Part shown: piece after piece, positions 52,401-61,002 of the stretch
Position numbering within the stretch: the stretch's first letter is position 1
Layout of the letters: the number at the start of each line of letters is the position of its first letter
Source: Rhodomicrobium sp052148445
Lineage (GTDB): Bacteria; Pseudomonadota; Alphaproteobacteria; Rhizobiales; Rhodomicrobiaceae
Length of the DNA: 64,000 nucleotides
Assembly (NCBI GenBank): GCA_052148445.1
Contig: JBKQIH010000294.1
Coordinates: forward strand, 13,824-77,823
Direction of reading: 5' to 3'
The notes under the pieces: model-generated
Told to the model about the DNA's origin: nothing
Database searches by the model: none
The model's input: only the letters and a program-made list of their open reading frames with translations
Position numbers and translations under genes: made by a program

Positions 52401-52451
52401 TCGGCCTTTTCGCTGCGAAACCCGCGTTCCGGCCGTCAAGAACAAGTTTCG

Positions 52452-53714
52452 TCAGCTTGAAAGCACGAGCGCCCCAACGGCAAGTAGAAGAGCGGGCGGC
52501 ATTGCTATAGCGCCTGCCCGCAAAAACGATCCGGCGCTGACATGCAAACCTTCGCGGCGCAGGGCCACAAGCCAAAGTATGGTAGCTAGAGAACCCGTTA
52601 CGGAAAGATTGGGTCCGAGATCCACGCCGATCAGAAACGCACCTGACACGGCCGGCGGAAAAGGATGCGGCTCAAGGGCTGAACGTGCGAGGAGCCCGGC
52701 GGGTAAGTTGTTCATGAGGTTCGAGATGACGGCGGCACCCGAGCCTCCGGCCCATGCGGTTGCGCTTTGCGAATAATCTATTCCAAAGCTCAGCGCCCGG
52801 CTGAGAAAGGCCGCCGCGCCCGTGCTATTGAGCCCCTCAACGAGAACGAAAAGCCCCGCCACGAGCGGCAGCACGCCCCATGAGATACCATTTAGCAAAG
52901 GGCCGGGCGGTTCCCTCTCGCGCAGAAGAATCGTCAGCGAGGTGACGGCGCCTACTGCAAAAGTTGGCGCTCCGAGCGGAATTCCGAGTGCCGATGCGGC
53001 AAGAAGGGCGCTGGCGGCCAGGCCGAGGCCGTAGGCCGTATGGCGCCCGCCACGCGAGAGGCAGGGCGCACAGGCTTCTGCAGAGATCTTAGCGGTAAGG
53101 TCCCTCCGGAATATCCCTCTCAGCGCTATATAGGTTGCGCCAATGGCTAAAACGGACGGCAGGCCGAACAGCGTGAGCCAGGGCAGGAGTGCGGGAATCC
53201 GGGCACCGTAGAGGACGAGATTGGCGGGATTCGATATCGGCAGCACGAAACTCGCCGCGTTTGCAATAAAGGCGCAAACGAAAAGATAGGGCAACGGTTC
53301 GGCCTTCGCGGCTTTGGCCGCGGCATAAACGGCGGGTGTGAGCACGACGGCCGTCGCATCGTTCGACAGGAAGGCGGTGACGGCGATGCCAACGCAATAA
53401 ACGAGGTTAAACAGCTTGAGCGCGGAGCCGTTAGCCGCCGTTGCCGCATGGGCCGCCACCCAATCGAAAAGCCCGTGCAAACGCGCGAGTTCGGCAAGCA
53501 GCATCATTCCCGCTAGGAAAAAGTAGACATCGGTTCCCTTTGCGATGGCCGGTAAGACCTCCGTTTGCGGCAGGAGCCCAAACAGCACGAGCAACGCGGC
53601 GCCAAGCACCGCCCAGACCGCCTCTGGCAACCCCCATGGCCGGACGACGATGCCGCCGGCGGAAAGTGCCGCGATCCCCCAAATCGCCAGGTCCGGGACT
53701 GAGAAGGGTTCCAT
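52452..53714 (-). CDS. ArsB/NhaD-superfamily permease (arsenite-efflux-like)
   Basis: The 420-residue inner-membrane protein has 11-12 helices. FLSNDATAVVLTPAVYAAAK (about 114-133) and the loop NAASFVLPISNPANLVLYGA are typical of the ArsB/NhaD ion-transporter superfamily, closest to ArsB. No arsR, arsC or arsH lies nearby, so arsenite as substrate is uncertain; a dicarboxylate or sodium carrier of the same superfamily is possible. It starts two bases after the end of the MFS gene and was probably co-transcribed with it. Confidence 0.75.
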   Translation of the reverse strand: MEPFSVPDLAIWGIAALSAGGIVVRPWGLPEAVWAVLGAALLVLFGLLPQTEVLPAIAKGTDVYFFLAGMMLLAELARLHGLFDWVAAHAATAANGSALKLFNLVYCVGIAVTAFLSNDATAVVLTPAVYAAAKAAKAEPLPYLFVCAFIANAASFVLPISNPANLVLYGARIPALLPWLTLFGLPSVLAIGATYIALRGIFRRDLTAKISAEACAPCLSRGGRHTAYGLGLAASALLAASALGIPLGAPTFAVGAVTSLTILLREREPPGPLLNGISWGVLPLVAGLFVLVEGLNSTGAAAFLSRALSFGIDYSQSATAWAGGSGAAVISNLMNNLPAGLLARSALEPHPFPPAVSGAFLIGVDLGPNLSVTGSLATILWLVALRREGLHVSAGSFLRAGAIAMPPALLLAVGALVLSS

Positions 53715-53716
53715 CG

Positions 53717-54988
53717 CTAGGCTTGTGCCTTCTCCGCCATGATGTTCGATCGCCGCCTCTGGCTGCGTTCGGGCTTAAAACCGCGCGATTCGGGCACGAA
53801 AAACCCGTATATTGCAAGCGCGCCGCCGGCACAGGCCGCGAGAAACAGGAAAGCCGCCGCAAAACCGAAGCGGTCCACGATCAAGCCTGCCACGCTATTG
53901 GAAAGCGCCGCGCCGAGACCCCAGCTCGCCGCCGCGACGCCTTGCGCGAAATTATAGCGGCCCGACCCGCGCGTGAAATCGGCCACGACGATATAGAAGA
54001 GCGCCCCGAATATGCCGGCCCCCACTCCGTCCAAAAGCTGGATGGCGATGACGGCATAGGGGCCATTCGCCAAGGAAAACAGTACACCCCGTAATGGAAG
54101 CACCGCGAAGCCCGCGAGGAAAATCGGCTTTCGCCCCCATCGGTCCGCCCGGTGGCCCACCAGGATTGCCATCGGCACCATCATGGCTTGGGCTGCGATA
54201 ATGCACGCCGCCATGAACAGCGTGCTCGCCTCCGGATGCCCCTGCGACAGCTTTTCGCCCGCCAGCGGAAGCATTGCCGCATTCGCGAAGTGGAACAGCG
54301 TGATCGCGGCCGTGAACCACAGAAGCTGCTTGTTCCGGAGGATATAGCGCAGCCCACCGGATGTTTCTTCCGCGCCTTCATGATCGCCCCTTGCAACGTC
54401 GTGATCGATGGCACGGCCGTCGACCCGGAAAACAGCAAGACAACTGGCTGCGGCAAGAGCTGCGACCATCCAGAGCACGGCACCTGGCGCAATAAGGTAA
54501 CCCATAATCCCAGCAGCGATTGCGGTGGCCACGTTGCCCGCGTGGTTCCAGGCCTCGTTCCGGCCCACACGCCGGGTAAAGCCCTTGCGGCCAACGATGC
54601 CAAGACTGATTGCGGTGACGGCGAGGGGGAAGACCGCGTCCGCGATGCCGCTCACCCCTTGCGAAATCGCTACAGACCAGAACGTGGCGTCGAGGGCCAT
54701 GGCAATCGAAGCGCACGCAACGGCGGCCGCGCCTATGCCGATCAGCGAACGCTTGCACCGCACCGCATCGACAAGCGCTCCCGCGGGTCCGCGCGCAACG
54801 ACGGTTGCAATCCCTCCGATGGTGAGTGCGAACCCGATTTGCCCGGCGTTCCAATGCTCGCTCGACATCAGGAATATCGCGAGAAATGGCCCAAGCCCGT
54901 CCTTCACATCCGCCAGAAAAAAATTCAGCCAGTCGAGAGCCCGATTGTTCTCCGCGGCAGGGTTTGTGACGATGCCGGGGGCCGCCAT
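53717..54988 (-). CDS. MFS transporter
   Basis: It has 423 residues from ATG 54988 (GAGG 6 bases upstream) with twelve predicted helices. The MFS loop between helices 2 and 3 is weak (GPAGALVDAVRCKRSLIGIG), and that between 8 and 9 is clear (GHRADRWGRKPIFLAG). FLADVKDGLGPFLAIFLM in helix 1 marks a subgroup often found with arsenic or metal genes in alphaproteobacteria. Substrate unknown. Two bases separate it from the ArsB-like gene. Confidence 0.8.
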   Translation of the reverse strand: MAAPGIVTNPAAENNRALDWLNFFLADVKDGLGPFLAIFLMSSEHWNAGQIGFALTIGGIATVVARGPAGALVDAVRCKRSLIGIGAAAVACASIAMALDATFWSVAISQGVSGIADAVFPLAVTAISLGIVGRKGFTRRVGRNEAWNHAGNVATAIAAGIMGYLIAPGAVLWMVAALAAASCLAVFRVDGRAIDHDVARGDHEGAEETSGGLRYILRNKQLLWFTAAITLFHFANAAMLPLAGEKLSQGHPEASTLFMAACIIAAQAMMVPMAILVGHRADRWGRKPIFLAGFAVLPLRGVLFSLANGPYAVIAIQLLDGVGAGIFGALFYIVVADFTRGSGRYNFAQGVAAASWGLGAALSNSVAGLIVDRFGFAAAFLFLAACAGGALAIYGFFVPESRGFKPERSQRRRSNIMAEKAQA

Positions 54989-55060
54989 ACTATCCTCGAA
55001 GCCGGTCCGTCGCGACGCTGCCAAGCCGCAACGGCAGCGGCACGCCTTTCCGGGCCAACG

Positions 55061-56008
55061 CTAGCGGGCAGGCGAAGTTCCGCCCCCCGGCTCGCCGCCC
55101 TCTTTTTCGCGAAGATCGCGTCCGCGCTGGGCGAGGCTACGGACAGCCCCGATGAAGCAATCGCTTCTCAAAGGCTTCGACATGTAAAGATCCGCGCCCG
55201 CGGTCGTGTGATACTCCTCGGCGCCTTTCATGGCGTGGGCGGTTAGCGACAGGATCGGGATGCACCGCTTCCAATCGTCGCGCATGCGTATGATCGCAAT
55301 CGCTTCGATGCCCGTCATCACCGGCATTTGGCTATCCATTACGACGAGATCGAAGTCCGCGGTTTCAAGCTCTGCCAAGGCCTCGGCGCCATTCACCGCG
55401 CACCGGGCCTCGCAGCCCGCGGCCTGCAGGAGCGCCACGACAAGCTTTAAGTTGATAGGGTGGTCTTCCGCCACGAGAACCTTGTAGGGGTAAGCGCTAA
55501 GCAGCGTCTCAGCCAAGCTTCCGGCGCCATTGGACGCACCATCCGGGCTGCGTCCGCAAGCCATGGCTTGAGAGCGGCGGAGTTGCCTTGGCTGCGGTGA
55601 GCCGCTTTCGGAGAGGCCCTGTCCATCGGCGGGCTGCCCAAGATACACAAAACCGTTGAGCCCCGCCGCCTCGTCGAGAATGGGTAGGATTTCGAGGTCC
55701 AGCAAAATAGCGGCACGGTTCTTTTTGTAGGCCAGCATCCTGGTCTCGATGGCTTGTCTTGCGCGAAGCGCCCGGCCGATGGCGGCTACCGCTTCCCCGT
55801 CCGTTTCCGGTCCTTCCAGGACAAGCTCTGGCATCCGCCCTGCAATGTCTTCAAGCGCATACCCCATCACGGCTTCGAACGTGCCGTTCACCCAAAGCGT
55901 GAGCCCGTCCGCATCGGTTACCAAGACGATGGCCTCGGCGGCCTTCGAAGCTTTCGCATGCAGCGCCAGCCGCGCCCGCAGCAAAACTTGCGCAGTATTT
56001 GGAACCAT
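55061..56008 (-). CDS. PAS-receiver protein without kinase domain
   Basis: The protein has 315 residues from ATG 56008, which follows GAGGTGGAG directly; a GTG at 56035 has no such signal. Residues about 20-125 form a PAS domain (IVLVTDADGLTLWVNGTFEA, then VMGYALEDIAGRMP). A linker follows, then a receiver domain (about 173-295) with acidic pair Glu181-Asp182, phospho-acceptor Asp225 (VVMDSQMP), Thr256 and Lys278 (YMSKPLR). The linker has no H-box or ATPase domain, so it looks like a hybrid histidine kinase that has lost its core, or a receiver that senses through PAS. No partner kinase is in the window. Confidence 0.82.
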   Translation of the reverse strand: MVPNTAQVLLRARLALHAKASKAAEAIVLVTDADGLTLWVNGTFEAVMGYALEDIAGRMPELVLEGPETDGEAVAAIGRALRARQAIETRMLAYKKNRAAILLDLEILPILDEAAGLNGFVYLGQPADGQGLSESGSPQPRQLRRSQAMACGRSPDGASNGAGSLAETLLSAYPYKVLVAEDHPINLKLVVALLQAAGCEARCAVNGAEALAELETADFDLVVMDSQMPVMTGIEAIAIIRMRDDWKRCIPILSLTAHAMKGAEEYHTTAGADLYMSKPLRSDCFIGAVRSLAQRGRDLREKEGGEPGGGTSPAR

Positions 56009-56456
56009 CTCCACCTCGACCGCGTTAAGCTTCACGAGACTAGAAAAGCGGATGATTGCCGCCTGCCCTCGCGAGGCCGTAAGCGGGTCAAATTGCCGGT
56101 ATCCTTCGGGGGGTCAAGTTGATTCAAATCGCTGAATTAAGGATAAAGTGTATTTCCAGCGGCGCATTCGCGCTTTATTTGCAGCGTTTCCTTCACACAA
56201 AGTTCACCAATGCAAGTAAAGCGCTAGGGCCGCTTCTCGCGCTGCATCGCGTGGCGCTGCTGCATGGAATGACGCTGCGCCCTTAGTTCGCCGTCCCGCG
56301 CGCGCTGCGGTGGCGCCGTACCGCTGCGCAGACAAGGGCCCCAGCGTTGGTGCCGGTCCCGGAAACCGGTTGAGCCGGTTACGGGATGGCACCAGTTCGC
56401 GCGGCACCGCGCGCGATAACCATGAGGCGGCGAAGCGGGCGGTATAAGCGCGCCCC
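56009..56456. other. Non-coding gap between AtoE-like and PAS-receiver genes
   Basis: No credible gene in 448 bases. An inverted repeat AACCGG/CCGGTT (56364-56369 with 56375-56380, 5-base loop) and a GC-rich segment rich in GCGC are present. The part near 56110-56220 is AT-rich and may hold the promoter of the PAS-receiver gene's opposite side, but no clear -35/-10 pair was found. Confidence 0.4.
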
Positions 56457-57902
56457 TCAGCCCGGGAACACCGGCGGCACGAAGGCGAGCGTTCCGGCGA
56501 AATACCACAGCATAAACAGCACGAGCGGCGCGTGCACGAGTAATTGCAGGAAGCTAAAGCCGACGATGTCGCGCGCTTTCAGCCCCAAAATGCCGACCAA
56601 AGGCAGCATCCAGAAAGGGTTGATCAAGTTCGGCAACGCTTCCGCCGCATTATAGACCTGAACCGCCCAGCCGAGATGAACGTGCAGGTCCGCCGCGGCC
56701 TGCATCACATAAGGCGCCTCCACCAGCCATTTGCCGCCGCCCGACGGGAGCAGGAAACCGAGGATCGAAGAATAAACCCCCATGACCGCGGGGAACGAAG
56801 CTGTGGTGTTGATACTGACGAAAGCGTGCGCAAGCTGATCGGAAAGGGTTAGTCCGCCAGTGCCTGCCGCCTTGGTCAAAATCATGGTGATGGCGCCGTA
56901 GAGCGGAAACTGGATCAGCACCCCGGTTGTCGCGGGGACGGCCTTTGCCACAGAGTTTAGAAAGCTCTTCGGGCGCCAGTGCAGCAGCAGCGCACACGCC
57001 AGAAACAGGAAATTGTAGGTGTTGAGGCCGGATATCGCGGCGAGCGCGCTCTTGCTTGAAAACTCCTGCCAAAGCCAGCCAAGGCTCAGCACCACGATGA
57101 GAATGGTAATAAACGGGCTGTATTCGAACCATTCGCTGGGGCGCCGGCGCGGCGGCAGGGCGGGCTCTTCGATTTGCACCTCAATACCAAGTTTCTCAGC
57201 GGTCATCGAATGGGCGGGAGCCGGAGCGGACAGCCATGCGATGACAACCGAAATAACGATCAAAATTCCGCACATCGCCATCGACTGCCAAAGAAAGATG
57301 GTTTGCGTGAACGGAATCACCCCGGTTATTTGCAGCAGCGCCTTGGGCATGCTCGCCGGGTTCGACTGCAGCTGCGCAGCCGACGAGCTGAGCCCGAGCG
57401 CCCAGGTCGCGCCGAGGCCCAAATAAGCGGCAGCACCGGCGGCGCGGTAATCCATGACCAGATCGCTGCGCTTGGCGAGCGCGCGGACCAGGAGTCCGCC
57501 GAAAATAAGGCTCAGACCCCAGTTCAGCAGCGATGCCAGCATGCACAGGAGGGCGACGAAGGCGATTGCGCTCCGGCCACTGCCGGGGATTGCAGCCAAA
57601 CCGCGAATGAGCTTTGCGACCGGCGGCGAGCTTGCCGCCACATAGCCGCCGATAACCACGAACGCCATTTGCATCGTAAAGGTAATAAGCGACCAGAACC
57701 CATCGCCGAAGGACTTTGCGATGGCCTGCGGCGTCGCCCCATTCGCCAGGGCCGCCAATGAAACCACGATCACGGCCAGCGCCGCGAACACATAGGCGTC
57801 CGGAAACCAGCGTTCCGCCCAGCCTGTGAAGCCGAGCGCTATCCGTGCGAGAAAACCGTCCCTGGAAGCGGGCCGGTCATGCGTTCCGTCAACGGCGGTC
57901 AT
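56457..57902 (-). CDS. AtoE-family short-chain fatty acid transporter
   Basis: The 481-residue inner-membrane protein has about 12 helices. FVVIGGYVAASSPPVAKLIR, LNWGLSLIFGGLLVRALA, the GAAAYLGLGATWALGLSSSA loop and the C-terminal PSGGGKWLVEAPYVMQAA are characteristic of the AtoE (TIGR00366) family, which moves short-chain fatty acids such as acetoacetate or butyrate. No atoDAB genes are adjacent, so the substrate is inferred. It stands alone between two gaps. Confidence 0.87.
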   Translation of the reverse strand: MTAVDGTHDRPASRDGFLARIALGFTGWAERWFPDAYVFAALAVIVVSLAALANGATPQAIAKSFGDGFWSLITFTMQMAFVVIGGYVAASSPPVAKLIRGLAAIPGSGRSAIAFVALLCMLASLLNWGLSLIFGGLLVRALAKRSDLVMDYRAAGAAAYLGLGATWALGLSSSAAQLQSNPASMPKALLQITGVIPFTQTIFLWQSMAMCGILIVISVVIAWLSAPAPAHSMTAEKLGIEVQIEEPALPPRRRPSEWFEYSPFITILIVVLSLGWLWQEFSSKSALAAISGLNTYNFLFLACALLLHWRPKSFLNSVAKAVPATTGVLIQFPLYGAITMILTKAAGTGGLTLSDQLAHAFVSINTTASFPAVMGVYSSILGFLLPSGGGKWLVEAPYVMQAAADLHVHLGWAVQVYNAAEALPNLINPFWMLPLVGILGLKARDIVGFSFLQLLVHAPLVLFMLWYFAGTLAFVPPVFPG

Positions 57903-58234
57903 GGCAGGTTCCTTTTTTTCGATATGGTCTTAGATGGCTCGTCACTCGGTGCAGGAGGGTTCCGTGCCCAGCGTATCTTCAACTTGGCCCGCCCGCCAGG
58001 GTGTTTCGCTCTTGCTCTTCGCGAATGCGGCGCGCTGTGCTGAAGCTGACGCAATAGCGCGATTTATATCGGAAAAAACGATTGTCCGGCCCCTGATCGC
58101 ACCCCTGTTCGCCTATCTCGCGCTGGCGCTATTCACGCAGGTCTCGTATGCGCAAAAGGAGCCCGCTCAGCTCGCGCTGCGGACGCGGCCAACGCGGCGG
58201 TCATAGCCGTGAACCCTGCCCCCGGTGCGCAACC
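57903..58234 (+). other. Gap with a possible remnant of a small exported protein
   Basis: On the plus strand, 58079-58160 encodes a signal-peptide-like segment (RPLIAPLFAYLALALFTQVS, then YAQ). The frame then runs into arginine-rich sequence and stops at 58204-58206. In the neighbouring frame the following DNA reads ADAANAAVIAVNPAPGAQPQ before a stop, which looks more like protein. A frameshifted small secreted protein is possible; otherwise the region is empty. Confidence 0.25.
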
Positions 58235-59569
58235 TCAAGGCCGCTGACAATCTCGCGGCGTTATCCCGCGCTCCTTCGCGTAAGCCGCGGCGCCGGCCTC
58301 AACCAGTGGCGCAATCGTCGCGTGGTCGGGTTCCATAAATCCGCTGACAAGGCGCCAGCGCGACCTCTCCGCATCCCATTGCTGAATGGCGGCGCGGCCG
58401 GGGCCTTCGTGGTTCGCACAGGTGATTTTCAGCGGCGAAAGCATGCCCTCGAAGCCCAGCTCCTCGATCCGCTCTTCGGAAAGGTCGAGCCGTTCGAGTC
58501 CGTCGCGCACATCCTCACCGGTAATCTCCGCCTTCCCGCGCAAATCCATGGCGAGCCGGATTGCCTCGGCCGTCCACATGGCGGTGGCGAGGCCGCGATT
58601 GTAAAGCACCTCGCCGATACGTCCCTTGAAGGAAGGATCGACGGCTCTGCCGCGTTCGTAAACGTAGCGGGCGATGTCGCTATGCACCGGAGAGACGGCG
58701 CCGGGGGCATGCAGTGCCGCGCCCAAATAGCCGTTGGCTTCGCGGTGCAGGCCCGCAATATCGTTCTCGCCGCTCGCCCACCAAATGCCGACGATGCGGC
58801 CCATGGGGAAATGCGCCGCCACCGCGTTTTTCAGAAACAAGGGGTTCATATTGCCGTAGCCCCAGAACAAAATCCAATCGGGCTTCTCTTTCCCGATGCG
58901 GTCCCAAACGGCCGCCTGATCGAGGCCGGGCGCCGCGATCGGGTAGGTCAAAAACTCAAAGCCGTGCTTTGCGGCAAGCGCCGTAAGCGTCGGGATAGGC
59001 TCGCGGCCATAGGCATTGTCGAGATAAGCGAGGCCGATCGTTTTGCCGCGCAAGCCGGCCAGGCCGCGCTCCTGCTCGCCGATATATTTCACCATGATCG
59101 AGGCTGCGGACCAATAGGTGGCCGGGAAATTGAACACCCATTTGAAAATCCGTCCATCGGATGCCGAGGTGCGTCCATACCCGGCCGAGAGAACCGGGAT
59201 TTTGTCAGCCGGGGCCAGCTCGATCAGCTTATAGGTGATGCCGGTCGAGACGGGGCTGACGATAAGCGGGCCCAATGCCTTCAGGCTCTGATAGCAGTCC
59301 ACGCCCCGCTGCACGTCGTACGCGGTTTCGCAGCGCACGATCTTGATCTTCGTGCCCTTGATGCCGCCATCGCGCTCGTTCAACAATGTAAGGTAGTCGA
59401 TGAAGCCGTTCCAAAATGGTATGCCGCTCGATGCATAAGGGCCCGTGCGGTATTCCAGGGCGGGAATAACGAGTTCATGCGCCTTCGAAGGCTGGCACGA
59501 TAAGAGCGCGACGAAGCATAAAATGCCCGGCAGGCCAAAACTTCTAATCATGGAGTACCCGTAGCGCAT
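58235..59569 (-). CDS. Periplasmic substrate-binding protein of the branched-chain amino acid type (orphan)
   Basis: The 444-residue protein has an N-terminal signal peptide (MIRSFGLPGILCFVALLSCQ from the second Met at 59551, cleaved near SKAHE). It then has the Leu/Ile/Val-binding (Peripla_BP_6) fold with YLTLLNERDGGIKG, VSPVSTGITYKLIELA, YLDNAYGREPIPTLTALAAK and WVFNFPATYWSAASIM. Two starts, 59569 and 59551, are possible. No ABC permease or ATPase gene accompanies it, so its transporter is elsewhere or it has a sensing role. It is divergent from the HlyD operon. Confidence 0.85.
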   Translation of the reverse strand: MRYGYSMIRSFGLPGILCFVALLSCQPSKAHELVIPALEYRTGPYASSGIPFWNGFIDYLTLLNERDGGIKGTKIKIVRCETAYDVQRGVDCYQSLKALGPLIVSPVSTGITYKLIELAPADKIPVLSAGYGRTSASDGRIFKWVFNFPATYWSAASIMVKYIGEQERGLAGLRGKTIGLAYLDNAYGREPIPTLTALAAKHGFEFLTYPIAAPGLDQAAVWDRIGKEKPDWILFWGYGNMNPLFLKNAVAAHFPMGRIVGIWWASGENDIAGLHREANGYLGAALHAPGAVSPVHSDIARYVYERGRAVDPSFKGRIGEVLYNRGLATAMWTAEAIRLAMDLRGKAEITGEDVRDGLERLDLSEERIEELGFEGMLSPLKITCANHEGPGRAAIQQWDAERSRWRLVSGFMEPDHATIAPLVEAGAAAYAKERGITPRDCQRP

Positions 59570-59784
59570 CGCTGGTTTTCACCGATGAATGCAATGCCGC
59601 CCTCTTGAGCACAAGCTGTTTTAGAAGATGAGTTCCCGCAACATCGATGGATAACCGGCTTGCCTAACTAAGGCGGCTCCGGATCGTGCAACGCGGGAAG
59701 CGCGTTTTTTTACCCGCGCTGCCGGCGGCGAGAACTGCACAGAACCATCGATGACCGGGAACGATTGTCCAACGTGCATGTTGC

Positions 59785-61002
59785 TTGGCGAGCAGGCGGG
59801 TCCGCACGCTGTTATCGCGGAAGGCGCCGGTGGGATTTCGTCATGCGGGACCATGCAAGCGCAAAAAATGCGAAGTGGCCGGGAACGAACATAAAGTAGC
59901 GGGTGCGAAAGAAGCCCCAAAGGTTTTAGAGAGACTCGAAACTGAGGAACGCAACCCGGTTTCGAGGTCCCAAGGCTCGCCCGATCCCAAAGGCGCGAAG
60001 GTCCAGCCCCCTCCCCCGGCCTCCCGGGCTCCCGCCCTCATCGTGACAGCTATTGTCGCCGGGATCGTTGGCCTCTCCCTTTGGTATTTGGTTCAGCCGC
60101 AGCCGCTCCTCATCCAAGGCGAAGCCGACGCCACCCGGATCGACATCGCAGCGCGGGTCGACGGGAGAGTCGGAAAACGGCCCGTCGAGCGTGGCGATAA
60201 CGTCGCTGCGGGCCAATTGCTTTACCTGATCGATAACCCCGAGCTGATTACAAAGCTCAAGGAAGCGGAAGCCTCGTTTGGCGTCGCGGCCGCCCAACTT
60301 GCGAATATAGACGCAGGGACCCGCCAAGAAGTGATCGCACAGCGCAAGGCCGCAACGGAGAGTGCCGCCGCCAATTTGACTTTGGCCGAGCGGACTTACG
60401 ATCGCATCAAGGTGCTGGCCGCGCAATCGCACGAGACGCTTGAGCGGCTCGACGAGGTCACCAACAATCTCAAGGTTGCGCAACGCAGTGCGGACCAGGC
60501 AAAGCTCGCCTATCAAGAAGCCGTCGCAGGCTACACCCCCGAAGAGCACGGGATCGCGAAGGCCAATGTTGCCAAGGCACGGGCATCCATCGATACGATC
60601 AAGGCACAGGTTGACGAGCTTACCGTGAAGGCGCCCATCGCCGCGCAGGTTTATCAAATCGGGGCGGAGCTTGGCGAATATGTGTCTCCCGGCGTGCCGC
60701 TGCTGTCCTTGATCGACCTAACCGATGTCTGGCTCCGCTTCAACCTGCGCGAGGACCTTGTGAAAGGGTTGAAGGTTGGCGACCGGTTCGAGATGCGCGT
60801 CCCGGCGCTTGGGGACCGGTTGATCGCCGCGGAGATCAGGGTCATCGCCACGAAGGGGGAATATGCGGGGTGGCGCGCGACGCGCGCGACGGGCGACTTC
60901 GACCTGCGAACGTTCGAGGTGCGCGCCTATCCAATTGCGCCGGTCCCGGAGCTTCGGCCGGGAATGAGCGTCTACGCCGAGTGGCACGGCAACCGGCCAT
61001 GA
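59785..61002 (+). CDS. HlyD-family periplasmic adaptor (membrane fusion protein)
   Basis: The protein has about 405 residues from a TTG at 59785; GTG 59875 is an alternative, and neither has a clear ribosome site. A basic, Pro-rich cytosolic part precedes one membrane helix (about 83-103, ALIVTAIVAGIVGLSLWYLV). The periplasmic part has the split lipoyl domain (DIAARVDGRVGKRPVERGDN, and later LTVKAPIAAQVYQIGAELGE), a coiled-coil hairpin and a barrel domain. It is the adaptor of an export system. Its stop overlaps the permease start by ATGA. Confidence 0.85.
   Translation: MASRRVRTLLSRKAPVGFRHAGPCKRKKCEVAGNEHKVAGAKEAPKVLERLETEERNPVSRSQGSPDPKGAKVQPPPPASRAPALIVTAIVAGIVGLSLWYLVQPQPLLIQGEADATRIDIAARVDGRVGKRPVERGDNVAAGQLLYLIDNPELITKLKEAEASFGVAAAQLANIDAGTRQEVIAQRKAATESAAANLTLAERTYDRIKVLAAQSHETLERLDEVTNNLKVAQRSADQAKLAYQEAVAGYTPEEHGIAKANVAKARASIDTIKAQVDELTVKAPIAAQVYQIGAELGEYVSPGVPLLSLIDLTDVWLRFNLREDLVKGLKVGDRFEMRVPALGDRLIAAEIRVIATKGEYAGWRATRATGDFDLRTFEVRAYPIAPVPELRPGMSVYAEWHGNRP

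Noticed and set aside
58148..59503. A 451-codon plus-strand frame opposite the binding-protein gene
   Set aside because: The minus-strand gene has a signal peptide and family motifs; the plus-strand frame has none.
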